From Coprinus comatus (taxonomy: Eukaryota; Basidiomycota; Agaricomycetes; Agaricales; Agaricaceae), in assembly GCA_034638255.1 (NCBI GenBank), contig JAWPGT010000024.1, positions 124,001 to 188,000 of the forward strand: DNA of 64,000 nucleotides, read 5' to 3'. This document shows positions 12,829 to 24,139 of the stretch, piece by piece (positions within the stretch are counted from its first letter, which is position 1; each line of letters begins with the position of its first letter). The notes beneath the pieces were generated by a model. That model was not told the DNA's origin and searched no databases. It saw only the letters and a program-made list of their open reading frames with translations. The translations under genes were made by a program, and so were the position numbers.

Positions 12829-13291
12829 TAAATGGTGATAATGATGATGATGACTTGGAGAGGAGAGCAAGCTTTTGTCGTTGGTGATGTTTTTTTTATT
12901 GGTTATATTTATTGTTGCTAGTGGGATTCAAGTTGTTCGTTTTGTTAAATTTTTTATGTTACATGAGCTTCAAGTTTGTATTTCTATTCTTTTTGCATTT
13001 GGAACAGGTTGAAATTAAATTATATTAAGTTATGAAGGGGCAAATATGTTTTTTTTTAGTATACCGCATTCAAAGGATGACCCTGGGTCCAAGACAAAAA
13101 CCGGTGGAGATTGAGTGGAGAGCCTTATGGGTGGAGGATAATCACAACCTGGGAGTCAACGGGTTAACTGGAATGTTTACGACTCGAGGGAAAGCTTGTA
13201 ACTTTTGGATATGAAGTCATAGACGGATGTTCAAGTAAGAAGAAATAATGGTAGAAAAGGTATAAAAAAGTTTATTAATATTGTCAATCAA

Positions 13292-15887
13292 TTATTCCTT
13301 GTTGTATGGAATAAACATATCCCAATAGATACAACACCCTCTTTCATCGAGTATACCCACATACTCTGGTAGATAGATATAACATGAGTTCCCTGAACCC
13401 AGAAAATTCCCAACTTGACGGAGTGTCCGACTCTTATCTGCCCACATTTGTTTAAGAAGTGAGAAAAAGTGTACCATCTCCTCTGAGTCAGGATATCCAC
13501 AAAGACACTCTGATTCATCATAGCTTATTGAATTATGCCAATTTTGTTGTTTCAATGTCATATTCTGCAATGACATGTCAGCCTTCCAAGCCAAACAACA
13601 ACCAGGATGATTGGTTTTGTACACACTCTGTATAACATTAAGTTATCATCCTCACTATTGCATCTAGACCAGAAACATCTTCGAAACAGAGCCTCTCTGG
13701 AGGCATCAGTTGCTTCCATTTTAATATCCTTGGCATCCATAAACACATGGAAAATCTCAGGATCTCGTTTGCGAAACTCCCTCACCTTTGTGAGTAAGGC
13801 AAAGAAAAATTAGTACATCAATTGCTGCTGAACCATAAATCTACCTGAACACTCACGCAATGATAGACTTTTTGTATGAAATCCATTTTCCATTCAATTC
13901 TAATGCCCCACGTAGGTACAACCGAGAAATCAAAGTTATGGATAAAACTTTTTAGTGCAAAAAGCAACGGGTGGTCTTTATCACTGACACGATCGACATC
14001 CATGCCAGTGTATTCCAAACAGTGGCATATCATATCAAATTTTGCCTTAAAGCACATGTATGGCTCTTCAAATACAGTTGTTAGTTTGATGTTATCCACT
14101 TTAAATTGTCCATCTGGATCTAATGAATGCGTGAGTAAGAGAAACAATTTAAACTTCATAGTGACTTGAAATTTGATCAATAACTCACCGTCTATGACTT
14201 CATGCAGGATCCGATGACAACACAAGCTATGTTCTTTGCTTGGGCTGTAACGTCCAATGGAAAATGAGCTAGAGCGAGATTCATCCTCTAGATAGTCCAC
14301 AAAAGACTTATGTTCAACTTTAGGTAAGTCATTGAACTTGGGCTGGGGTGAGTAGTGTAGCACGGAATTCAACTTGTGAAGAGAACTGTGCTCTGATGCA
14401 TCGGGAGTTGGATAAAGTTGCTTAGCTGACTATGATCTAGTTTAGGGAACCAGAGTGAATCCAACATTACAGACAGCATTCGTTTTGTGGTGGGTAAGAT
14501 GTCGGCTAGAACAGTGGACATGATAAAGGTGTAGAGAGCATCCAGATCTGCAAAGGGATTTCGCTTTCTTTCCGAGTCCGTTTGGTTCCTCCTTGTGCTC
14601 TCAATACCATCAATGACCTGGTTCAAGAGTGTAACAGGGTCCCGATAGTCCACATCATCAATGAACTTCATCACCGTGGAAGCAAAAGCAAAAAGACCAC
14701 CGGCATAACTGGCAATCTTCAGGAACTGAGTCTCTGTTGGCCATTGATGTGGGTTGGGAATAGAACGAGCACTCCTAAGACGAATGTCTGCGAATCCGGA
14801 TCGTAGGTACCGTTCAACATCAGCGCATGATTCATCCGAGTCGATCTTAATCTCCTCCATGTCGTAAGTTGGCAATATCCGTGGCAGTGCAAATGCGGCT
14901 TCTATGTGTGATTCAGGACGACTGCTGACAAGCCAAAGGAGAGGAGCAATTGGATGGTTGGATACAAATGTGGAAATGAGTTCAATGATTTCACATTGCG
15001 CTTTCTCCCCCTTGCATTCGTCGAGTCCGTCTAAGATTATGACAATTGGATGTATACCAGCGTGCAACTTCATGTGAATGAAGGGTTGGGTGATGAAGTG
15101 GAAGAATTGGGTTTTCATTGATCGTTCCGGAAGCTTGGGATCTTTATTGAGCTGCGACAACAGATATTGTCGGTATGGCGAGTACCGCGCATATAGCTGG
15201 TAAGCGATGGTGGTGAAGAGTCGATTAGGGTCACTACAACCTCCAGTCGAGTCAGATCTCCAGAAAAAAAATACCGCTCCTGGCTTCACAGCTGGAGGAG
15301 AGAATATGGATTCGGCTATTGACTGTAGAACAGCAGATTTCCCAACACCTGCTGGTCCTTTCAACCAAAAGAATGGTTTCTGTCCACATCCATGGTTGAG
15401 AATCCATTCAAGTAATTGTCCCCGAAGACGAACTCGGGTATCAGGATGGCATTTAGGAGGCGGGTCACATTCTGAAGAATCCACGTCAGCACCGAGCACA
15501 GTATATTTGAGCAGCATCTTCAAAGCTTAGGAATGTCGAGTGTCAGAATTTATGTAGTAACTGCAGTTTTTGAGATTACTCACTCCTGTTATTGGTATCG
15601 GGTGTTTGTTGGTAACTATTTGATATCATTGTTGGGTTATGGATTGTAAGGTCGCGAGATTGAGCAAAGAACGTATTCGATGGGGTGAGACTCGAATTGG
15701 TCGGGTTGGATAGTTGACCAGGTTCAGTGGTAGCAAGTGGGAGGCAGCCTCTTGTGTTTTGTTGGTTTCCTGGTACTGGAACTAATTATTACAATCCTGG
15801 GACCTGAGCATTAATACGGAATTAAATTGACTTACTCATCGAAGTAGTTTCGGGGATCTCGTTCTCGTTGGACGCAGACTGTGCATC
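13292..15887 (-). pseudogene. NACHT-domain NTPase, type 1, copy 1 (first exon cut by a TIR element, one frameshift)
   Basis: Known: NACHT proteins are STAND-class NTPases; in fungi they resemble NOD-like receptors tied to self/non-self recognition. Seen: exon remnant 15887-15836, exon 15769-15585, main exon 15525-13857, then 13785 onward, ending PYNKE at 13292. NACHT core: Walker A GPAGVGKSAV, FFFWRSDST sensor region, Walker B IVIILDGLDECKG, then LWLVSSRPESHI and the winged-helix-like NPFADLDALYTFIMSTV. No WD40, ankyrin or TPR repeats follow; instead about 250 residues of unknown type. Breaks: one base lost near 14388 compared with copy 3, and the first exon is split by the element at 15888-17827. 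A 75-nt segment (14188-14114) has GT-AG ends and a length divisible by 3, so it could be intron or coding. Confidence 0.82.
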
Positions 15888-17827
15888 CATCAGCAAAATG
15901 CGCATCTCCTTAGCCAAGCTTAAACCTCCTTGAAAACATTTCCAAGGATGACCAAGGATATATCAAGAATGTAAAAGAATTTTTATTTTCTCCTTGGAAT
16001 TACTTAGTCATGCTTGACAAGTCAATTCCAAGCTATTCTAAGCAGGGGGTCCTGGTTAGTCACACTTAATTCTACTTAGTTTTACCTTATATCTACTTGT
16101 ACTGCCTTCGAAAATACTTTCTCAAGCTTATAAATCAGGTATATCAGAATATATATATATATAAAGCAAAATTTCAAGGACTCCTAGAGTGTCTCAAATG
16201 TATGTAAATGTATATCAACTGAATTATATTATCAGAAGGGAGACAGTAATGTACAAAAATACAAGAGTGATTGTATACAGCATAATAGTAGTGTATACTA
16301 CAGTAATGTACCGAAATAAAGATAAAAAAATTACAAGAATATATTCATAATAGGAGAACTTACTTGGGAGAATAAAGAACTGGACATTGCGATACGAGTA
16401 TTGATCGGAACGTTACGTGGGTAGGTGCGTTCAAACGGCGCCGTCGAGACGGTTTGAACGATGCTAAGAACGTAAGATTCCGATAAGGATTGAGTATTGA
16501 AACAGGTGTTAGATTGAATAAGAACTTACCAGAAGATAGGCCACTACAACTCCAGCAGTCCTCCATAGTGTGTACAAATCAGGGGTGGAACAGAGAATGT
16601 ATCAGTAAAATAACAGGATTGGTGTAAAAGTTAGAAAACATACTTTTCACCAATGAATACCCCACCATACCACACAGTACTACCCTCTATCGATTTTCCT
16701 TCTCGATGCGGTTCCAACGAGCCTAAGAACGTGGTGTATGGTGCGAAAATGACTGTGTTAGTAGTTGTAGAGTGAACAGTATACTCACAAGATAGACCTT
16801 AGAAGATAAGGTCACTACATATCCAGAACTTCTCCATATCGTTTACAAGTTGGAGATGTCATAGAGGTGGTACGTGTAGGTTAGACGAGCCTAAGAATGT
16901 GCCATGGAGTGCAGGAGGGAGTGAGAAATGAGTAAAATACTTCCCTTGAGACAGATAATGACTCACCAAGGAAGAAACCCCCCTTCGTGGGGTATACACC
17001 ATACCACGTCATCACCTAACCCTCCTATCCTATAGTACACGTCGAGAAGGTTCTGGAGAGCCTAGAAACATTCCTGTATGTAAAAAAATGAGTGATACAG
17101 AAGAAAAACAGCAAGTAATGACACACCAGCAGTAAAGCTGATGTTATAGCATGGCTACTGCATCGGGACGCGTGTATGTAGGCTTGTTCAAAGCGGAATA
17201 TTGAGGCCGTCCTGGAGAGCCTGAGAACGCGCCAATACGCGATTATATGAGCCCAATACATGGAACATAGTCGAAATTGACATACCTTACAAGAATAATG
17301 AAAACCCCACCATATCACGCATACATAGGCTCATTCAATGCATAATGTCGAGACGGTTCCAACGAGCTCCAACGCGTAGAGTTTCATCAAGAAATGAGAG
17401 TGCAGTGGTGACATTACTCAGAGTCGGCAGTGAGTAGAAGTTGTGACCTTCGTGAGGTTGCATTGCTGATGCAACGTGTCCTGTCACATGAGATGGTGAG
17501 AGTGATCATGTGACAGTCCGATTTTGTGATTTTTCGTGAAGTCCAAATCTGGGAACATAAATGATATGATTATTGATGCATCATCATGAAATAACAACAC
17601 ATCATTAATGACATCAACCAAACAAATGAAACAAAAACAAAGTCAATAACACAAATTAACTTCGACTTTTTGTGACCTTAGAATAGTGCTTGGGAAACTT
17701 AAAAACTTGGTTGGAAATATTGACTACCTTAGAGTTACTTTGAAAATATATATCTAAGTATCAGTAAGTATACTAAGCTACCCAAGCTATACTGAGTACT
17801 ACTAAGGACATGCTGGAAATGCTGATG
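15888..17827 (-). mobile_element. TIR element, copy 1 (about 1.94 kb, no transposase)
   Basis: Seen: starts CATCAGCAAAATGCGCATCT at 15888 and ends with the inverted version (..GGAAATGCTGATG) at 17827. It is flanked by the dinucleotide TC on both sides (15886-15887 and 17828-17829). Removing the element and one TC joins the two halves of a NACHT first exon, which then aligns base for base with the uninterrupted copy near 56810-56860. CTTGG/CCAAG motifs cluster near the ends. The interior, read on the minus strand, holds modules starting GCTCGTTGGAACCG or similar after an AG and ending before GTAAGT/GTATGT, as in the other copies but more diverged. No ORF resembles a transposase, so it is probably non-autonomous. 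Superfamily unknown. Confidence 0.82.
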
Positions 17828-18812
17828 TCGGAAGGAGCTATTACCGACTGACTGTTTGATATTAACTCTCTTCGATTTTCTACTGATAAGCCATGTGGAG
17901 GAAAAAGAATTGATAGTGGCTATGAGTATGTATGAGCCAATGAAGGATGGGTTAGACTCACTGTATTGTGTACTCATGCTCCCAGTTAAGCCCAAGTGGT
18001 AATCGTACCGCTGAGTTGTCGTTGCTTCATCAGAAACCGCAGGAATTTCTTCCGTCTCGTAAGTTGGTTGGATGGTTGGTAATGAGAACGTTGCAAGCAG
18101 ATGCGGCTGTGGACGGCTGGTGATAATCCAGCGAAAGGGTGAGTTAGGGTAGCGCTGCACGAAAAATGAAATAAGTGCAACGATTAGGCATTGATCCCAT
18201 TCATTTTGACATTCATCCAGTCCACCAATGAGTATGATAATGGGAAATGCGGTGTCCATTCGTCTTGTGACAAATGGTTGGATGATGGCGCGATTGAATT
18301 GCGTTTGAATGGGTTGTTCGGGGAGGCTGGGATCTTTGTTCCATTCGGAAGTGAAATACGTGTGATACGAAGGGAAAGAGGAACCCAGTTGGCCAGCGAT
18401 TGCAATAAAAAGTTGTCGAGGGTCACTATACTCTTCCCTTGAAAAAGAGAATGATGCTCCTCGGAACCTTCCAGAGTGAGTGATTGAGTTCGAAACAGCC
18501 CATACAATATCTGGTTTCCCCACACCGGCTGGGCCTTTCAGCCAAAGGAATGGCCTCCTGGAACGTGTATACGGATTGTTGATCCAGTTTAAAGTCCACT
18601 GTAGCAGCAGTTGATTATGTTCGAGCAAGTTAGAGTTGGTGCCTGGGGCTACGAAGTTTAGAGGGTTAATGTACTAGCATTGGTGTAGACAAACAATACT
18701 TACTTGAAGGGCAAGTGGTGTATGAAAGAGAGGAACCATTGCTTGAAGTTGCTTGATGGTTTTCATTCCCTAGCAGAGGTTCACTACTCAACATCTGTGA
18801 ACGTTGAGGCAT
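17828..18812 (-). pseudogene. NACHT-domain NTPase, type 2, copy 1 (truncated, degenerate motifs)
   Basis: Seen: first exon MPQRSQMLSSEPLLGNEN.., intron with donor GTAAGTATT and acceptor CCCCAG near 18652, then NQLLLQWTLNWINNPYTRS. The P-loop reads GPAGVGKPDI, with proline where the Ser/Thr that coordinates Mg-ATP should be, and Walker B reads IIILIGGLDECQ, with glycine in place of aspartate. RWIITSRPQPHLLATFSL corresponds to the SRPESHI block of type 1. After about 230 residues the frame runs into sequence homologous to the first exon of the type 1 gene downstream. Type 2 and type 1 lie head to tail on the same strand in all four copies of this block, which suggests an old tandem pair. Very likely inactive as an ATPase. 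Confidence 0.72.
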
Positions 18813-18929
18813 GCTATGGCCCTGTGCGAGACTCTGGTCGTAGTATGGTAGAGCGATTCTAATAATCCCGTTAACTGAGTGGTCAGAACTGAGAAGTAGA
18901 AGATTGACCTGTGAAGGGATCATGATGCT

Positions 18930-19930
18930 GTGCGGAATCTATAAATATTTTACGTAGATACAAAGGAATTTCCCCACCTATAATCTTGACAGTGCAGTCA
19001 TGTGCAAGGCAGGAATAGAATTAACTGCTGACAATGCATTTACCATCAACTTGTCAGTTGTTCTATGGTTTTCCTTGCTTCTCTTCATTCACATCCGTTT
19101 TCAACATCAACATCTTCGCATTCGTCTGTCTCTCAGCCTATTTCTGGATCTTGGCCTGACCGTCCTGATTTTTTGCGATCATTCGTCTGTGCCCTAGAGA
19201 AGTAGGTATAATAAAAGCGGTAATAAGTAGTATAAATCCAGTACTTGGTTGTATCACCTCGTTCTTACATCCTTTCGAAGCCTAACACTCTCCACATTCA
19301 CACGATTCAGCTCTCCCATGACTCATATGAATGGACGATTCAGTCTTAGTTTAAAACTTTCGTCAGCAAAAAGGGTGATTTAATACATGTAGAATACATG
19401 CAGTTACCTTGTTTGCCATGTATCACAAGGTTTACCATTATTACCTTTCAGGTATTGCTGCATATTTTCAAATATCTCTGTTCAGGTTAGCATATATGTA
19501 CCACTAGAAATGTTTACCTTGTAATTCATATATTGCAATAGATGCAGAATATATAGATTTTAAGGTTATCAATGATTCTGACAAAATGTAAGGGGATCTT
19601 GTTGAAAGCAACATGTAGACAAGTAAAGTGTGTCATTGGGTAGGTACTCACAGTTATATGAGAAGGTGGTAAGTGTTGTAGAAGTATGAGGAGAGCAAAG
19701 TTGGTAGTATAAGAACTGTAGAAATAAAGTACATGATAATGCCCTTTATATACTGTAATGCTATGGTCTGTGCTCACTAATCCTAAGGTCATGTGTGGGG
19801 ATGAGTTTGGTATTAGATGAGAGTTGCCAAAGTAACGAAAATAGAAAAAAGGTGAAAATAAATTAAAGACTGGACTTTTTAAGTGAATGTTGGGGAAAAA
19901 GACAAGTTTTGTATTAAAGGGCATTGCCCG
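18930..19930. other. AT-rich non-coding stretch
   Basis: No supported gene. ORFs at 19000-19197 and 19526-19924 show hydrophobic, motif-free translations. ACCTTG/CAAGGT words recur near 19400-19520, which may be a decayed transposon end. Confidence 0.35.
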
Positions 19931-20117
19931 TGTTGAACTATTATTAGTTCTTCCATGACATTCTCTAATGGCATTATGCTAGATGAACATGTGACTCAAT
20001 ATGTTCTCACACAGACCATTGCATTAATGTATATAAACCTTGTAGTAGTTGCATTATATACTTAAGTTCTTTTCTACCTCAACAACCACCCTCAGTAAGT
20101 CTAAGTCATACCTACCT
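19931..20117 (+). mobile_element. Copia LTR fragment (solo, opposite orientation to the neighbouring copia elements)
   Basis: Starts TGTTGAACTATTATTAGTTC like the LTRs at 38507 and 32072 (which read on the minus strand), includes a TATATAAAC box and the CAACAACCACCCTCAGTAAG block, and stops before the final TTTTAACA. It truncates the copia-2 gag that follows. Confidence 0.65.
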
Positions 20118-20982
20118 TAGGAGGAATTTTCTGGAACACCCCAGAAGCGAGAAGCTTCGGGGTCCACACTGTACAGAGCACACATTAGAAAAAGATGAAT
20201 CTTTGATCATAGATTCTACATACTTGTATTCCCCATCATCGGTATCGTAGCAGGTAGAAGGAGATCCCATGATCTGTTCGTGTTGCTCATCAAGAGCAGA
20301 GACAGATGCCAGAGCAGACACCTGGTCATGTGGAGGACGCATGTGGATATCATTGTTTTCATCAATAGAGACAACTGAATGCGGAGGACTGGGCTCACAG
20401 GCAGGACAAGAGGTAAGAACGAGACCATCAAGTGAAGGCAAGGCAGGGAGAGGTGTAGGCTCCATACCAAGATGACGTTCATAGGACTTGATCACCCGGG
20501 CCTTGGTCCGTTGCAATTGGGTCCTCTGTAAGCGCAGGATCGTAGAGGACGACGAGATGAGCACGATGACAAAGGAATGGAAGGAAACCAATGAGAAATG
20601 ACTGAGATAGAACACAAACACTGCAGACACTTGTATTAGACTAGAGAGTCTTCATGTGTCTGCAGGACGCTTCAGTAACGTGTGACGTGACATTGTGATG
20701 TCACAGAAAGCGGAAACAATCTACAAGTCCAGAACTCCAAAGAGAATATCCAACCACAACTCTTCTAACCTCAACCAACAATAAGTACTGACCTTGGGGA
20801 CTGTCTAGAGCATTCCTGACATCCTCCCCATGAGTTGGTTAGGAACCACAGTAGGAGCTTTATGCTCAACTACCTTCTCAGGAGTGGACTCACAAATTTC
20901 TTCTATAAAAGCACGAGTGGATTTAAAAGGGCAGTCAATAACGGTAGCAGCAGTAGAAGCAAAATTGTTTAACATGACGATG
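20118..20982 (-). pseudogene. Copia-2 gag, downstream part
   Basis: Seen: directly after the TIR element, the minus strand reads SNIVMLNNFASTAATVID, continuing the gag frame that stops at the other element end (31078). Further on, KSYERHLGMEPTPLPALPSL and DTDDGEYKY parallel ERMGAHLGFGLVEPSP and EADGDYEVNDG of the copia-1 gag at 36.5-38 kb. A TAG near 20815 and unrelated sequence around 20640-20760 interrupt it. It is cut on the low-coordinate side by the LTR fragment ending at 20117. Decayed structural protein gene of a retrotransposon. Confidence 0.55.
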
Positions 20983-21274
20983 CATCAGGATTTCGCGCAT
21001 GTCCTTGGAGGTACTTGAAGTTACTTAGAAAGGCATCCAAGGAGCTCCAAGTACACCCCAATAGAATTCAAAGAAGAGTAAAATTATCCTTGGAGTTCCT
21101 TGGAAAATTTGTCCCAAGGAGCTCCAAGTAGGTCCCTCTAACTTGGGTGTACTTGAATAGCTTTGAACGTACTTGGACAGCACATAAAAGTTACTTTTCT
21201 ACCTTGTAATTATATTTTACAGGATTTTATTTGCATTTTCGGGATAATTCAAGTACTCTCAAGGTCACACCAAG

Positions 21275-21908
21275 TGTTACGAGTCCACCCAAACCACCGG
21301 CCCGTACCACCACCACCGAGGAAGACTTGTTCGCCATCTTCCCCGAACTCATTCCCAATGATGACACCATGGACGACTCCGCTTGACATACCATTCCCCG
21401 GTGACATCACAATGACATCACTATGACATCGTTATGACCTAACGTCGAACTAAGTATGAGACTCCACTTATGCTTAGAAGTATACATTTCCTCAGCTCCA
21501 GTATTAGTTATCTGTTTCGTCATTTTACTCCTGTTGACTAATCTTTCATTGTATATGGAGTAAATAGTCCCCGACCCCGATGTCTCACCTACTCCTGTTG
21601 ACAGTTCTAGCATTGTGTATGGAGTAGATTATAAAGCGATGACGAGTATTAGGTTATAATTAGTTAGTAGCTATTATTAGGTACATCCCTAGAATAGTAT
21701 AAATACTCGATGTAGTAGACGATTAAAGCCTCAAGCTTTAATCTCTTCTGTTGTAGCCCTTATACATCTCTGTCTCCATACCTCTCGGTCACTAGGTTGA
21801 AAGGCCTTGAGATTGCAGCAGAGTGTTTATTGATGCACGTTCCTACACGACTGCACTCTAGCGTTTAAGTTCCAGGAGTGTTCAGCTTAACGGTTCGTGG
21901 TCATAACA
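21275..21908 (+). repeat. 5' LTR of the gypsy element (634 bp)
   Basis: TGTTACGAG...CATAACA, flanked at 21270-21274 by CCAAG, the left target-site duplicate. A TATA-like TATAAATACTCG lies near 21699-21710. Compared with the 3' LTR I found a single one-base difference (ATGCACG here, ATCGCACG there). Confidence 0.92.
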
Positions 21909-22619
21909 TTAGATTAAAGCTTCCCTTTCACTGGACCGGTAGGGTTATCCGGTCTCTCCCCCTTGGAACCGAACGGAGGATTGTCGAAACCCGGCAGTCA
22001 ATCGATTCCCGTCATCTTGGAACTTGAAACGGCGTTACTTGTTCTGGTCTAACCGGTACCTCTTAGTGGTATACTGGTAGTCGTTATACCCGCTAATCCC
22101 TGGTATAACGCGTCGCAGCTCACAAAGTGATACTCCTTCGCCGGAGCAAAGTGGGAAGTCTAGGTGTTTGAAATCCTAGCCAACCGGACCGCGGTGGGTT
22201 TGTACATCGCTGAAATCTACGCATTTAGTAAGTCGTAGTCAGGCCCCTTTAATTAGGACCCCCTGGCCGTCAAGCTCTAAGCGAGCGCAAGCTGTTAAGT
22301 CAGTAAAAGCTCTAAGCGAGCATTCTCAAGCTGTTAGTCAGTAAAAGCTCTAAGCGAGCATTATGTTAGGCAGCAGTTCTCCCTTTTCCATTCCCAATCC
22401 ATTCCTTACACCCCCACACTCCTTTATAAAAACCTCTACCAATTCTTGGGCAACCACCAACTCTGAATCATCATTTCACGACAACGAAGAACCAGCCAAA
22501 CATCAGTTCCTAAACCGGAATTTGATAGGTCACAACTTCAACGAAGCAGATCTCGCTATCGAGAAACCCCTTCCACCGAACCCTTCCCAGTTCACATCCC
22601 CGGACCGATCCAAGCCTCT

Positions 22620-24139
22620 ACCTCACAAGACTCTGGACGCTCCACCTCGTCATTTTATACACAACCACCAGTACCTCCCCAATCTCAGCTTTTCGGAGAA
22701 CCTAGTCCTATACAACGACAAGGTTCGCAATCTAGCGAAACTTCAAAACAGCAATACAGAGAAAAACAACAACAATCTTCATCCGAAGAAGACGACTCAG
22801 ACGACGACGACCCCCCGCCAATCCCTCCTCGAAGACCTAGAGTTACTATCCCGTCTCGAGTCCATACACCAATCACAACTCCCGCCAACCCAACAACTCC
22901 ACACACTCCATCATTACCCCCGGCTCCACCAAATCCCTCCGCACCTACTACAAACAGCTCGTCAAGCTCAAATCCAACGATGCCCTCCACAACTACAGTC
23001 CCAGCACTCAAACTCCCAGTTCCCCCACCATTCGCTGGAGACACAGCATCCTACGGTCATTGGAAACAACGACTTGGAATCTACTATGCAGCAGATCAAG
23101 CCCGATTCCATGACAGCGAAACAAAGATCCTATACACTCTTTCCCTTATGGTTGGACCGGCAGCCACATGGGCACATGCCTTCACAGAGAGCGCATACGA
23201 CGACAAGACTTCAACCTACAATTTGGGAACCTTCACAGCATTCACCAAAGCCTTGGACACAAGCTTCCGCTCATCCACCCATGTCTCAGATGCCATGGCC
23301 CGGATTACCAAGTTTAAACAAGGAATGCGCAACGTACACGAGTACATCGCAGAATTCGAATCCCTCGCACTTGAAGCACAAATCACACAGGACACACTCA
23401 AAATCCATCTCTTCAAAATGGGTCTTGAACCCACAATTGGAATGTATGCCATCAGAGCCATGCCAGCCGATACCTATGAAGCATGGAAAGGCGCTGCCCG
23501 CGCAGCCGCCACATACTTCAGTCTGAACGAGACTATCGTCAGACACACTATCCCCAAAGGAACCCTCAAATACGTCAAAACCCTCGCTATCGCCAGGCTC
23601 AAAACTTTCGTCAACCGCAGTCTATCCCGCGTTACGTTCAACCACCCGTGGTCGCAAAAGACCCGTACGCCATGGATGTCGACTACATCGAAGAGGCAAT
23701 CAATAACCTTCGCCTCAACGGTGAAGAGGAACTCTGTAACATACACGATGAACAGGAGGACTTTGAAGAAGAAGCCCCTCAGCCATCTCAAATTGATCCC
23801 GGAGAAATCCTTAATCAATTCATCGACAGAGTCTTCACAAGCGAACAAAAGGAATTATTCAGAGATCGACTCTGTTTCCTCTGCAAGAAACCAGGCCATT
23901 TCGCCAACCGATGCCCAGCTCGACGAACTGGCCCATCACCTAATCGCCCGAGGACAATCCCTCGCCAGGCGTACAACCAGAGGAAGGCCCCGACCAAAAA
24001 TCGAAACCCCCATCTACGACGCCAGATCAACAACCTCATTGAAACCGCCCCTGAAGAAGAAGTAGCAGACGTCTACGATTACTTCTCCCAAGATAACATG
24101 AACGACGATTTCAACAGCGAAATCAAGGATTTTGCTTAA
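22620..24139 (+). pseudogene. Gypsy gag (capsid and zinc knuckle), one frameshift
   Basis: Seen: a Pro/Ser/Gln-rich N-terminal part, then FAGDTASYGHWKQRLGIYY and a typical capsid stretch up to EAWKGAARAAATYF; the frame breaks near 23518, where one base seems missing, and continues in another frame to a CCHC knuckle (CFLCKKPGHFANRCP, about 23875) and stop at 24137-24139. The real start is unclear: an ORF in a third frame opens at 22363 and may be the true N-terminus. Pol follows in the -1 frame relative to the second half of gag and overlaps its stop, which suggests translation by frameshift or by a separate start. Confidence 0.8.

Noticed and set aside
19526..19924. 132-codon ORF with hydrophobic residues
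   Set aside because: AT-rich sequence, no motif, no splice or context support.
22685..23044. Glycine-rich minus-strand ORF in gypsy gag
   Set aside because: Antisense of the Pro/Ser/Thr-rich gag N-terminus.
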